Shown here: one piece after another, positions 28,123-35,585 of the stretch
Layout: each line of letters opens with the position of its first letter
Numbering within the stretch: the first letter of the stretch is position 1
Source of the DNA: Balneola sp.
GTDB taxonomy: Bacteria > Bacteroidota > Rhodothermia > Balneolales > Balneolaceae
Direction of reading: 5' to 3'
NCBI GenBank assembly: GCA_017640785.1
Contig: JAEPPZ010000011.1
Span: forward strand, 1-64,000
DNA length: 64,000 bases
Program-made: the position numbers and the translations under genes
The notes under the pieces: generated by a model
Databases searched by the model: none
Told to the model about the DNA's origin: nothing
What the model saw: only the letters and a program-made list of their open reading frames with translations

Positions 28123-28862
28123 AGCCCTCGTTCAGTGAATCGCCAATCTGGAATAGACTGGTTGATAACACGGTTACTCCAGATGAGTTCTGTTTTTCGG
28201 TCGGCTCTCAGATCGAACATGGTCATTTTATTGGCACGCCAGATGTTCGCATCCACATTTGTGAAATCTTCGGCTTCCAGTCTTTTGATCATTTCGTCAT
28301 CTTCATCGAAATACTCAGCTTTCTCTAAAGAATAGCGTTCAGTATTGATGTAAAATTTGATGTAGGCATACTGAGAATTCTCTTTTTTTACAGCTCTGAG
28401 AACAGCGGTTTTGTTTTTTTCTTCGATCAACTCAAAATCATAGTCGTCCGGGTTTTGGTCGCCAAGATCTTCGTAAGTAAAATCACTTCCCATGAATCGG
28501 TCGGCTTTTTGGGATGCCGTGATCGTTTGAATCCGACCTAATGCTGGTAGATATAATTTCTGGACTTCATTGTTTCCGTCGCTTAATGTAAGAAAACCGG
28601 TTCCCCGAACATTGGCGGGTTCCTCAAATACAAGCAGGCTTTTTTCCTGTTCAGCTTCATTAAACGAATAAGAACTGATAGATCTGTTTCTGGTATTTCC
28701 ATTGCTGTTGTAGATGATCATTCGCATATCCGTTTTTTCGAAGGTGATCTTACTACGACGCGCATCTACTTCTTCAAAGATCTCTGTTGCACGGTCATTC
28801 TTTTGTGCTGAAACAGCACTGATCAGGATCAACGAAAAAAGGAGTATAAAAAAAGTTCTCAT
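28110..28862 (-). CDS. Outer membrane lipoprotein-sorting protein (LolA-like, PF17131-type)
   Basis: 250 residues. Signal peptide ~1-19 (ISAVSAQ). Single LolA/LppX-like domain recognised by LVFEEPANVRGTGFLTLS (~75), KLYLPALGRIQTITASQKADRFMGSDFTYEDL (split, ~105-135) and YIKFYINTERYSLEKAEYFDEDD. Such periplasmic proteins are usually next to RND-type (MMPL) exporters and bind lipids. No exporter is adjacent here. It stands alone. Confidence 0.85.
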   Translation of the reverse strand: MRTFFILLFSLILISAVSAQKNDRATEIFEEVDARRSKITFEKTDMRMIIYNSNGNTRNRSISSYSFNEAEQEKSLLVFEEPANVRGTGFLTLSDGNNEVQKLYLPALGRIQTITASQKADRFMGSDFTYEDLGDQNPDDYDFELIEEKNKTAVLRAVKKENSQYAYIKFYINTERYSLEKAEYFDEDDEMIKRLEAEDFTNVDANIWRANKMTMFDLRADRKTELIWSNRVINQSIPDWRFTERGLKRN

Positions 28863-29045
28863 CTTATAATTATTTAAAGTTCACTAACTAAACAATTACA
28901 TGAGCCAGAAACATTCATTCTTGTGAGAAGAAAAATCATATTAATTTTAAGAGAACTCAGGAAGTTTTAAAAGTCTATATCCCCTTGAGTATTAAGGTTT
29001 AGTATATTAAAGCTAAAAGCTCATTTTAAAATTAACTGATAAACT

Positions 29046-29282
29046 ATGTCTAGCTCAATAGGGAGAAATGACGCCTGCCATTGTGGGAGCGGAAAAAAAT
29101 ATAAAAATTGCTGTTTGAAGAAGGATAAATCTTCTATGAAATCTAACATAGGTGTGGGTTTACTGATCGTTGTTGTACTGTTGGGGCTTTGGTTGTTAGG
29201 TACTGCAATTTCAAAGGATGATGGAGCTATAGATTGCCCCGTAGGTAAAACCTGGTCTCAGGCACATCAGCATTGCCATTAA
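29046..29282 (+). CDS. Small SEC-C motif membrane protein
   Basis: 78 residues in three parts. An N-terminal zinc-binding SEC-C motif (GRNDACHCGSGKKYKNCC, ~5-22) is followed by one membrane helix (IGVGLLIVVVLLGLWLLGTA, ~35-54) and a short Cys/His-rich tail (CPVGKTWSQAHQHCH). SEC-C motifs bind zinc and, at the end of SecA, contact SecB and ribosomes. A stand-alone membrane-anchored form is less usual. Function unknown. Confidence 0.72.
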   Translation: MSSSIGRNDACHCGSGKKYKNCCLKKDKSSMKSNIGVGLLIVVVLLGLWLLGTAISKDDGAIDCPVGKTWSQAHQHCH

Positions 29283-29377
29283 AATATATCAGTCACTGTT
29301 AACTGATTAGTCGAAACCAAAAGAATGATTTAATCAACGATCTAAAAAAAGAGCTTTCAAATAGGTTCTAAACCTTG

Positions 29378-29385
29378 TAACTTTG
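29378..29385 (+). promoter_or_regulatory. Candidate -7 element (TAACTTTG) of the tRNA gene
   Basis: TAACTTTG is an exact TAnnTTTG match and lies 13 bases before the tRNA 5' end, where a promoter for a single tRNA is expected. The same octamer is found upstream of the gene at 20862. Confidence 0.5.
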
Positions 29386-29398
29386 ACGCCCTTATTCG

Positions 29399-29472
29399 GG
29401 GCCCGTAGCTCAGTTGGTTAGAGCAGTCGACTCATAATCGATTGGTCGGGGGTTCAAGTCCCTCCGGGCCCA
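29399..29472 (+). tRNA. tRNA with CAT anticodon, probably tRNA-Ile2 (lysidine-modified), else elongator Met
   Basis: The 74-base cloverleaf has acceptor GGGCCCG/CGGGCCC, D arm GCTCAGTTGGTTAGAGC, anticodon loop CTCATAA and T loop GGGTTCAAGTCCC. CCA is not encoded. The anticodon is CAT. The anticodon arm, variable loop and TTCAAGTC stretch resemble E. coli tRNA-Ile2. The pairs C4-G69 and C5-G68, which TilS uses to tell Ile2 from Met in E. coli, are both present. Identity between Ile2 and Met is inference. Confidence 0.9.
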
Positions 29473-29504
29473 CAGTTTGTTTTAAATAACAAGCATCAAA
29501 CTAC

Positions 29505-29543
29505 AAAAGCCACATTGATCTTAGATTGATGTGGCTTTTTTTT
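29505..29543 (+). terminator. tRNA terminator
   Basis: Stem AAAGCCACAT / ATGTGGCTTT is extended by GATC-rich pairing and followed by eight T. It ends the single tRNA transcript. Confidence 0.85.
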
Positions 29544-29585
29544 GGAGCGGAGGTGAGTAGGTATGACAGCTTTCCCCCAGTTCTC

Positions 29586-29647
29586 TTAAGTCTGTGACTT
29601 AAAGAGCAGTAGCTAAGCAAGTTTGCAACTTGCATTACAAGCAATGC
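29586..29647 (+). repeat. RAYT-associated REP hairpins, 5' side
   Basis: Three consecutive small palindromes: TTAAGTC-TGT-GACTTAA (29586-29602), GCAAGTT-TGC-AACTTGC (29617-29633) and GCATT-ACAAGC-AATGC (29632-29647). They lie directly before the transposase start. The second and third recur at 31849-31879. Confidence 0.75.
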
Positions 29648-29662
29648 TTATTAAATTATGGG

Positions 29663-30211
29663 ATGCCTTTCAAAATTCATAATCACCAACAAGTTCACTT
29701 TATTACTTTTGCAGTAGTAGATTGGATTGATGTATTTACAAGGTCATTATACAAACAAATGGTTGTTGAAAGTTTGGACTATTGCAGAACCAATAAAGGG
29801 CTACAAATACATGGTTGGTGTTTAATGACGAATCATATCCATCTGGTAATAAGTGCAAAAAAGGGGTTTAGTCTGTTAGATATTTTAAGGGATTTCAAAA
29901 AATATACTGCCAAAGCTATTATTAAGGATATAGAAATTAATAAGAAAGAAAGCCGACGAAGCTGGATGCTTTGGATGTTTAAAAAAGCAGGCAGAGAAAA
30001 TTCAAATAATCAGACCTATCAATTTTGGAGGCAAGATAATCGACCGATTGAAATTACCTCCAATAAATTTTACAATCAGAAGATGGAATACATTCACTAT
30101 AATCCGGTGAAGGAAGGATTTTGTTTTAAACCGGAAGACTATCCATACAGTAGCGCTTTATGGTACAAAGAAAAGAAAGGTTTGCTAATAATGGATGAAA
30201 TTTTGATATGA
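29663..30211 (+). CDS. REP-associated tyrosine transposase (RAYT, Y1/HUH family)
   Basis: 182 residues from ATG 29663 (MPFKIHNHQQVHFITFAVV); an upstream in-frame ATG at 29630 would lie inside the REP hairpins. Single Y1 transposase domain: HFITF strand, the HUH motif in TNHIHLVIS (~66), WRQDNRPIEI, and EYIHYNPVKEGF (~146) close to the catalytic tyrosine. RAYTs nick single-stranded palindromes and are thought to spread REP elements. Its own flanking palindromes are present on both sides. It lies 190 bp after the tRNA and appears intact. Confidence 0.9.
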   Translation: MPFKIHNHQQVHFITFAVVDWIDVFTRSLYKQMVVESLDYCRTNKGLQIHGWCLMTNHIHLVISAKKGFSLLDILRDFKKYTAKAIIKDIEINKKESRRSWMLWMFKKAGRENSNNQTYQFWRQDNRPIEITSNKFYNQKMEYIHYNPVKEGFCFKPEDYPYSSALWYKEKKGLLIMDEILI

Positions 30212-30228
30212 AAGAATATGCTAAGGAT

Positions 30229-30277
30229 GGAAGTCACAGACTTCCGTTGTTGGTTTTTTCAAGTTACAAACTTGAAA
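30229..30277 (+). repeat. RAYT-associated REP hairpins, 3' side
   Basis: Two palindromes, GGAAGTC-ACA-GACTTCC (30229-30245) and TTTCAAGTT-ACA-AACTTGAAA (30257-30277), follow the transposase stop. The first shares its AAGTC/GACTT core with the 5' hairpin. The second shares AAGTT/AACTT with the other 5' hairpin. Confidence 0.72.
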
Positions 30278-30298
30278 GAGCTATGGGTCAATGCCACA

Positions 30299-30359
30299 AG
30301 GAGGTAAAAGTATGAAGTATTTAAAACACCTATGTTTATTTTTTTTTTCTGATACTTAA
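30299..30359 (+). other. Original translation start of the following gene, broken by a T10 tract
   Basis: A perfect AAGGAGG (30299-30305) lies 6 bases before ATG 30312. This start reads MKYLKHLCLFFFSDT and stops at 30357-30359. Ten T (30339-30348) sit in the hydrophobic stretch. With nine T the frame would run LCLFFFLILKMEDGYSQ straight into the downstream open frame at 30361, giving a signal-peptide-like N-terminus. The good ribosome site belongs to this start and not to 30361. Confidence 0.6.
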
Positions 30360-30360
30360 G

Positions 30361-31341
30361 ATGGAAGATGGATATTCCCAAATCACAATATACAATCCTA
30401 TTGAAACTCAAGTTTCCCCATCAGGGGAATATCTATTAGCAATTACAAGTTTAGATACCGTTGGTTTTGATGATTCAGTTAAACCGGTTGACATTGTTGT
30501 GTATAGTTTGGAGACAAGAAATCAGATATTAAAACTTGAAAATAAGATTGTAGATATTGCAGGTAAACATCTTATCAAGTGGATTACAGATGAAATATTT
30601 TATATAAATGAACCTTTCTTGTATGATATAGAAACAAAGTCATATTTAAATAAAAGTATTCCTACACCATATGGAATATTCGGATTTTCAAAAAATTTAG
30701 AAGATTTGCTGTATTTAGGGTATGATTTTAATACTTATACTACTTTTTTAATTGAAAGGAATTATGGGAGCACTAATGTTGATACAGAAATTAAACAATT
30801 TGACTATATTTTTGATGAAACTGATAGGGTTCCTCCTTTTGATGTTGAATTTATATCAAAAGAAAATCAGATTGGTTTAGTGGGATTTTTAGATGCAGAA
30901 TATTTTCTTTATACATTTAATTTTGACGATCATACGTTACTCAAAAATGGGAGATATAAACCAGATAGGAAATGGTATCCTGTAAAATTTATCCTGATTG
31001 ATACTACAGGATATGTACACAACAAAAGAAGCAACGAACTTATTTTACTATCAGATTCTCTTCATGTAATTGCCAAAGATGTTGACGATGTGGTGTTAGC
31101 AAATAATAAATTAATATTTAAAAGAGGAGATGAGCTGTTTTGTTTTAAGAATGAAGCTTATGAAGAACAAAGAATTGTTCAAGATGCTCATCTAATTGGA
31201 AAGGAATTGATATTCAGTGATGGTACACGTTTTGTATTTAAAGAAACTGAGGGGAAAAATTTCCTAGATCCTATTAATTATGGAACCGATTATATAATGA
31301 AAGTATATAGGTATCATCTAAATGAACTCGGTGATAAGTAA
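30361..31341 (+). CDS. Hypothetical protein, beta-propeller-like, probably 5'-frameshifted
   Basis: 326 residues as an open frame from ATG 30361, which lacks a ribosome-binding site. I do not recognise the family. Repeating patterns such as TQVSPSGEYLLAITSLD (~14), IFGFSKNLEDLLYLGYD (~101) and GYVHNKRSNELILLSD (~219) resemble WD40/TolB-like blades. The true start is probably ATG 30312, which is in another frame because of one extra base in a T10 run (see that entry). Codons are AT-rich with many single-use strands, and no T9SS tail is present. It lies between a RAYT and a deleted RAYT copy. Confidence 0.6.
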   Translation: MEDGYSQITIYNPIETQVSPSGEYLLAITSLDTVGFDDSVKPVDIVVYSLETRNQILKLENKIVDIAGKHLIKWITDEIFYINEPFLYDIETKSYLNKSIPTPYGIFGFSKNLEDLLYLGYDFNTYTTFLIERNYGSTNVDTEIKQFDYIFDETDRVPPFDVEFISKENQIGLVGFLDAEYFLYTFNFDDHTLLKNGRYKPDRKWYPVKFILIDTTGYVHNKRSNELILLSDSLHVIAKDVDDVVLANNKLIFKRGDELFCFKNEAYEEQRIVQDAHLIGKELIFSDGTRFVFKETEGKNFLDPINYGTDYIMKVYRYHLNELGDK

Positions 31342-31461
31342 CCTCTTGCCCATCTACTATAAGCTTGTATGGTAAAAAACTAAAGTCAAAACTAATTCAA
31401 GCTTCTCGTTGAGACTTTTTTGTTTACCCAGGTTTGATGTACAAAAAATAAATTTAACATT

Positions 31462-31821
31462 ATGAGAAAAAACATCATCTTTTTACTTAGTATTCTTTTT
31501 ATAGATTGTAGCTCAACCAGCCTAACTTTAGATAAAGTTTATAAGGGAACATATAAAGGCTATTACGTGGGTTTGGACATAAAATCTGATAGTACTTTTA
31601 CGCTAACCAAATCTTATGTTGAATATCCTCAGAAATGTTCTGGAAGGTGGTCAGAGATTGATGAAAATAAATACTTGTTAAAATGTGATTTTGAGGCCCC
31701 GAACACTACACCTACGCCAAGATTAAATTATTTAGAACCCAGAGAACATATAATTACAGTTTTAAATAAAAGAAAGGTGAGATTGGAAGGGGAAGATATG
31801 ATCTTAAAAAAGGTTAAATAG
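31462..31821 (+). CDS. Small putative lipoprotein
   Basis: 119 residues. The N-terminus MRKNIIFLLSILFIDCSSTS resembles a lipoprotein signal with Cys16 following a poor lipobox (FID-C). The rest (YKGTYKGYYVGLDIKSDSTFTLTKSYVEYPQKCSGRWSEID) has the look of a small lipocalin-like beta fold seen in many Bacteroidota lipoproteins with copy-type "SDSTF...GxW" patterns. No function is assigned. It lies just upstream of the deleted RAYT element. Confidence 0.6.
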   Translation: MRKNIIFLLSILFIDCSSTSLTLDKVYKGTYKGYYVGLDIKSDSTFTLTKSYVEYPQKCSGRWSEIDENKYLLKCDFEAPNTTPTPRLNYLEPREHIITVLNKRKVRLEGEDMILKKVK

Positions 31822-31841
31822 TCGGATGGGGAGTAAATCCC

Positions 31842-31905
31842 TAGCTAAGCAAGTTTGCAACTTGCATTACAGGCAATGCTTTAAATTATGTGGTTCCTTT
31901 CAAAA
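31842..31905 (+). repeat. Second copy of the RAYT 5' flank (deleted RAYT element)
   Basis: This stretch repeats 29612-29675 almost base for base. It has TAGCTAAGCAAGTTTGCAAC, both following hairpins, and the first codons of the transposase as CCTTTCAAAA. The start codon itself is changed (GTT instead of ATG). It is a direct repeat with the intact copy, 2.2 kb away, and the transposase body is absent. Confidence 0.75.
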
Positions 31906-32019
31906 CCGACGCTGAAAAGAATCTTGAGTAAGGTGCGAAAAGAGGCGGGGTATCCGATTGGCGTTCCGCAGCGGAGCTACTGAACCAGACAAAGAAGTTT
32001 AAGCCTCATCATTCATAGG

Positions 32020-32046
32020 TTCTATCAGTTATAAACTTGAAAGATC
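32020..32046 (+). repeat. Second copy of the RAYT 3' hairpin
   Basis: AGTTATAAACTTGAAAGATCT resembles AGTTACAAACTTGAAAGAGCT at 30262-30282 of the intact element. The arm is slightly decayed (TCAGTT against AACTTGA). Together with 31842-31905 it marks the two ends of a ~205-bp internally replaced element. Confidence 0.55.
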
Positions 32047-32055
32047 TAAAGTTTC

Positions 32056-32619
32056 TTAATCCAGCTCGTTTAAAAAGGAATTCCAATCACGGGTATTTAA
32101 GTAACCTGTCAGTTTTTTACCCGGACAGAGTGTTTCCGCATAATCTTTATGAGTTTGTATCTTTTCGGCGGGAACAGATTCTTGCTTTGCTAAATATGCA
32201 GTCACGGTTTTAAGAGATTCAATTTGTTCGGCTTTCACTTCCTGCTCTTCAAAATTCCCAAGTAACACAACAAGTGCATGTCCGGTTGGATCGTATGTAG
32301 TATTGGTATCACCGCGATAATTCAGTGGTCTGCCTTCATATATTTTACCGTCTCGTGCAATTACGTAATGGTAGGGAATGTCATTCCATTTACGGTCGGA
32401 GCGGCTCCATTTTTGTAAGTTCTGCAAATAAGTAACTGTGTTTTTATCGTCCGGAAACATCTCGCCACCATGGTGAATAGTGATATAAGATATTTCATGT
32501 TCCAGACTTGAATCAACAGAATCAGTGCCACCCCAGTCTTCCTGAGTTATCAACCAGCTTTGAGCTTGCTGATTTTGGCTGAATAGAAATAAAAGTAGCA
32601 GACTTAGAAAAAATTTCAT
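32056..32619 (-). CDS. N-acetylmuramoyl-L-alanine amidase / PGRP-like (Amidase_2)
   Basis: 187 residues from ATG 32619; an in-frame TTG at 32631 is less likely. Signal peptide ~1-20 (FSQNQQAQS). Amidase_2 domain with zinc ligands in SYITIHHGGEMF (~43) and THKDYAETLCPGKKL (His/Cys, ~155), plus PYHYVIARDGKIYEGRP (~85) and GHALVVLLGNFEEQ. It cleaves the MurNAc-L-Ala bond of peptidoglycan in the periplasm, or binds it. A lone gene, divergent from the Spy-like gene. Confidence 0.88.
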   Translation of the reverse strand: MKFFLSLLLLFLFSQNQQAQSWLITQEDWGGTDSVDSSLEHEISYITIHHGGEMFPDDKNTVTYLQNLQKWSRSDRKWNDIPYHYVIARDGKIYEGRPLNYRGDTNTTYDPTGHALVVLLGNFEEQEVKAEQIESLKTVTAYLAKQESVPAEKIQTHKDYAETLCPGKKLTGYLNTRDWNSFLNELD

Positions 32620-32705
32620 GAATGACCACAAGTTTTGTTAGGGGTTTTCTTCTAATGAAGTGTACAAGGTACAAAAATAAATAATCATCAAAACAGGAGA
32701 CAGTC

Positions 32706-33200
32706 ATGAGAAGAATTATAACAACCGCATTTCTTTTGTTGCTAATTGGAACACTATCCGTTCAGGCGCAGAAAAGTGATCAGCAAGAGAGACGCAAAGT
32801 AATAAAAGAGCGCATCGAAAAAAGAGACGGACAACAAGGACAAATGCGTAGAGGCCCGCAAACTATGTTGGCAAAGTTGGATCTGAACGACGACCAAAAA
32901 GATCAAATAAAAGGCATTATGCTGGAGGGAAAGCAAGAAAGTCGTCCCTTAGAAAATCAATTGAGAGAGAAAAGAGCAAGATTACGAACTCTTTCATCCG
33001 GTGACACTTACGATGTTGCTGCACTCAATAAAGTAGCTGATGAAATGGGTGATCTTCAGGCGAGTATCCATAAAATTCATATTGCAAAGAAAGGAGAGAT
33101 CAGAGCATTGTTGAATGACGAGCAAAAAATTAAGTTCGATACGATGCCTGACAGAGCACAGAAAATGAAGCGACAGGCTTTGGTAAGAAAGCGCCGTTAA
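32706..33200 (+). CDS. Spy/CpxP-like periplasmic protein
   Basis: 164 residues. Signal peptide ~1-21 (LSVQAQ) followed by a very basic, helical protein with LAKLDLNDDQKDQIKGIMLEGKQESRPL (split, ~57-84). This is the LTxxQ-like pattern of the Spy/CpxP/heavy-metal-sensor group. Members bind unfolded proteins or metals in the periplasm. The C-terminus ends in a KMKRQALVRKRR stretch. A good AGGAGA precedes the start, and a terminator follows. Confidence 0.72.
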   Translation: MRRIITTAFLLLLIGTLSVQAQKSDQQERRKVIKERIEKRDGQQGQMRRGPQTMLAKLDLNDDQKDQIKGIMLEGKQESRPLENQLREKRARLRTLSSGDTYDVAALNKVADEMGDLQASIHKIHIAKKGEIRALLNDEQKIKFDTMPDRAQKMKRQALVRKRR

Positions 33201-33234
33201 TTTGACAGTATTAATGGCAGCTGGTAAGAGAGAG

Positions 33235-33269
33235 AAACCATTCTTCGAAAGAGGAATGGTTTTTTTTAT
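33235..33269 (+). terminator. Terminator of the Spy-like gene
   Basis: Stem AAACCATTC / GAATGGTTT with a 10-base loop and a following run of T. Confidence 0.85.
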
Positions 33270-33303
33270 GCAGTTAAATTGAGATGTTAAGTTAACCGAA
33301 CAT

Positions 33304-34431
33304 CTACTTTTCCAGAAGATTATACTTCCGAAGTATCTCCAAAACTTTTTCGACCGGTAAAGCTTCCTGAGTTCCATGATCTCCTTTCATCGTTTCAGCA
33401 TGGAATAATGAGTTTAAAATTGCTTCTTCTGTAGCTTCAACCGCGGCTAAAAAAAGAGGAGAGGTAGCATTATTATCAAGTTCAGAAATTGATTTTACAG
33501 GCGTAGGATGGTCCAATTTGTTGCGGACTTCAGGATGTGTCGAGAATGCTATCACGTAATCACCGCTTCCATTACTTGCAAACCCACCAATTCTTGATAT
33601 TCCGAGAAAAGCTCTTTTTGCTAATCGTTCAAGGTTGCGGGAAGTAATTGGGGCGTCAGTTGCTACAATAATCATTACGGAACCATCTACATCGTAAGGG
33701 ACAATGTTGGATAAATAGTGATTTTTTAATTCCTCGCCCACCGGAGCTCCATCAATAGTAAGTACTCCGCCAAAATTTGATTGAACTAAAACCCCAACAG
33801 TGTAACCACCAAATCGTTCGGGTAATTTTCTGGAAGAAGTTCCTATTCCACCTTTATAGCCCAAAGCTCTTGTTCCTGTACCGGCGCCAACATTGCCCTG
33901 TTCCACTTCTCCTGATCTTGCATTTCGAATAGCTTGATGAACATGCTCAAAATTTACAGCACGAGATCGAATATCATTCAGGTAAGCGTCATTCGTTTCA
34001 CCAACAACGGGATTTACTGAGTATACATTTTGATTTTGCTGAAGCACATAGTCAGTAATAGCATTGGCAACAGTATGAATACTTAATGTATTTGTTAATC
34101 CAATTGGTGTTTCTATTTCTCCAAGTTCCTCTATCTGAGTAAAACCAACCGCTTTACCAAATCCGTTTCCAACAAATACAGCGGCCGGAACGCGGTCCGT
34201 GAATAAGTTGCCGGAATGAGGTAAAATCATTGTCACTCCTGTCCTTGTTGCTTCGCCCTCAATCAGAGTAGTATGTCCCACCAGCACACCTTCTACATCT
34301 GTTATAGCATTATTTAAACCGGGAGTAAGAATCCCGATCTTAATTCCATATTCACGTGCATTCTTCTTTTCCTGTGATAGAAGGTTGGCAGATAGCAAAA
34401 GCAGGAAGCTGAGCAGATATATTTTTTTCAT
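33304..34431 (-). CDS. P1 family (DmpA/BapA-like) N-terminal-nucleophile aminopeptidase
   Basis: 375 residues with a signal peptide (~1-20, SANLLSQ). DmpA fold: TDVEGVLVGHTTL (~44), GNGFGKAVGFTQIEELG, TPIGLTNTLSI, and EQGNVGAGTGTRALGYKGGIG (split, ~178). Autoprocessing would expose Ser251 after Gly250 in DVDGSVMIIVATDAP, matching the Gly249-Ser250 site of DmpA. Such enzymes remove N-terminal residues, including D-amino acids or beta-amino acids, from peptides. This one is exported. It lies downstream of hom, 62 bp away, and may be read with it. Confidence 0.9.
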   Translation of the reverse strand: MKKIYLLSFLLLLSANLLSQEKKNAREYGIKIGILTPGLNNAITDVEGVLVGHTTLIEGEATRTGVTMILPHSGNLFTDRVPAAVFVGNGFGKAVGFTQIEELGEIETPIGLTNTLSIHTVANAITDYVLQQNQNVYSVNPVVGETNDAYLNDIRSRAVNFEHVHQAIRNARSGEVEQGNVGAGTGTRALGYKGGIGTSSRKLPERFGGYTVGVLVQSNFGGVLTIDGAPVGEELKNHYLSNIVPYDVDGSVMIIVATDAPITSRNLERLAKRAFLGISRIGGFASNGSGDYVIAFSTHPEVRNKLDHPTPVKSISELDNNATSPLFLAAVEATEEAILNSLFHAETMKGDHGTQEALPVEKVLEILRKYNLLEK

Positions 34432-34493
34432 TCGGGGAGTTTATTTTCGTTGCCATCAAAATAATAGATTTCAGGCATATTGAAAGTACTAGC

Positions 34494-35585
34494 TTATCCG
34501 GTTTTGGCAATTTCAATAATATCACTCAAAACTCCTGCAGCGGTGACTTCTTTTCCCGCTCCGGGCCCCTGAATTACAATGGGAGATTCGGCATAACGTT
34601 CTGAATAGATCTGGATCAGGTTATCCGTTTTTTGTAGTCCTCCCAATGGTGAAACTGTGGGAACCTCTTTAATTCCTATCTCAATTCCATCAGGAGTGAA
34701 TTCCCCGGTGTATCTAAGACGTTTGTTGTTTAACAATGCCTGTGAGTTTCTGTTTTTCCAATGATCATCATAAAAAGAGAGATGATCTAAAAAGCCGTTA
34801 ACCTGGTAATCTATGAGTTCTTTTGGAACCAGTGACTCTACTTTGATCTGATCTCTCTCAAATTTATATCCACAGGTTCTTGCCATTATTAAAAACTTGC
34901 GGGCTACATCTTCTCCGGATAGATCGTCTCTTGGATCGGGCTCGGAATAACCTTCCTTTTTTGCTGCTTTTATTATTTCACTGAAAGCAATTCCTTGTTG
35001 GAGCTGATTAAAGATGTAGGTCATAGTACCTGAGACCACACCGGATATTTTTGTTATGGAATCGCCTGATTCGATCAAATTAGTAATGGTGCTGATGACC
35101 GGAAGTCCGGCGCCAACAGCAGTTTCATATCTGTATTGTGCCTTTCCCGGTTGTTGAAAAGCTTTAAGTTCCTCAAAATAACTCTGTTCAAATGTGTTTG
35201 CTCTTTTGCTGGGTGTTGTAATATGAATTCCCTTAGAAAGAAGTTTTAGATATTGACGGGCTACAATTTCGCTTCCGGTTGCATCTATGAAAATGAGCCC
35301 TTCAGGATAACGAGCGAGTTTATTTGTAATATTTTCCCAATTGGTTTCTTCGTCAGAATATCTAAGTTTTTCATGAATCAAGTCAGGATCGGGATTCCAG
35401 ATCACTTTTTTGCTGTTACAAACGCCAGCAATTTTAACTTGGAACAGAGCATTATTAAGATGATTGATTTGTCGGATGAGAGTTCCACCAATGGCTCCGT
35501 TTCCAGCAATAAACACGGGAATAGTTTTTTTGCTCTTATATATGGATATGTTTTTTCCGCTAATTGAATTAAGTGTGATGCTCAT
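34494..35585 (-). CDS. hom: Homoserine dehydrogenase
   Basis: Reduces aspartate semialdehyde to homoserine, the branch point to Met and Thr. 363 residues, closer to the dehydrogenase half of ThrA/MetL than to long ACT-containing forms. There is no aspartokinase and no ACT domain. Motifs are VFIAGNGAIGGTLIRQI (nucleotide binding, ~24), THITTPSKRA-like segment (~120), SGVVSGTMTYIFNQL (~182) and EGYSEPDPRDDLSGEDVARK (~205, the substrate-binding stretch). It is the third gene of the metY-metX-hom operon and its start overlaps the metX stop by 17 bases. Lack of ACT fits control at the RNA level here. Confidence 0.92.
   Translation of the reverse strand: MSITLNSISGKNISIYKSKKTIPVFIAGNGAIGGTLIRQINHLNNALFQVKIAGVCNSKKVIWNPDPDLIHEKLRYSDEETNWENITNKLARYPEGLIFIDATGSEIVARQYLKLLSKGIHITTPSKRANTFEQSYFEELKAFQQPGKAQYRYETAVGAGLPVISTITNLIESGDSITKISGVVSGTMTYIFNQLQQGIAFSEIIKAAKKEGYSEPDPRDDLSGEDVARKFLIMARTCGYKFERDQIKVESLVPKELIDYQVNGFLDHLSFYDDHWKNRNSQALLNNKRLRYTGEFTPDGIEIGIKEVPTVSPLGGLQKTDNLIQIYSERYAESPIVIQGPGAGKEVTAAGVLSDIIEIAKTG

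Noticed and set aside
33235-33269. Bidirectional terminator for the Spy-like gene and the P1 peptidase
   Set aside because: The T-run exists only on the plus-strand side; the minus-strand continuation is CT-rich.
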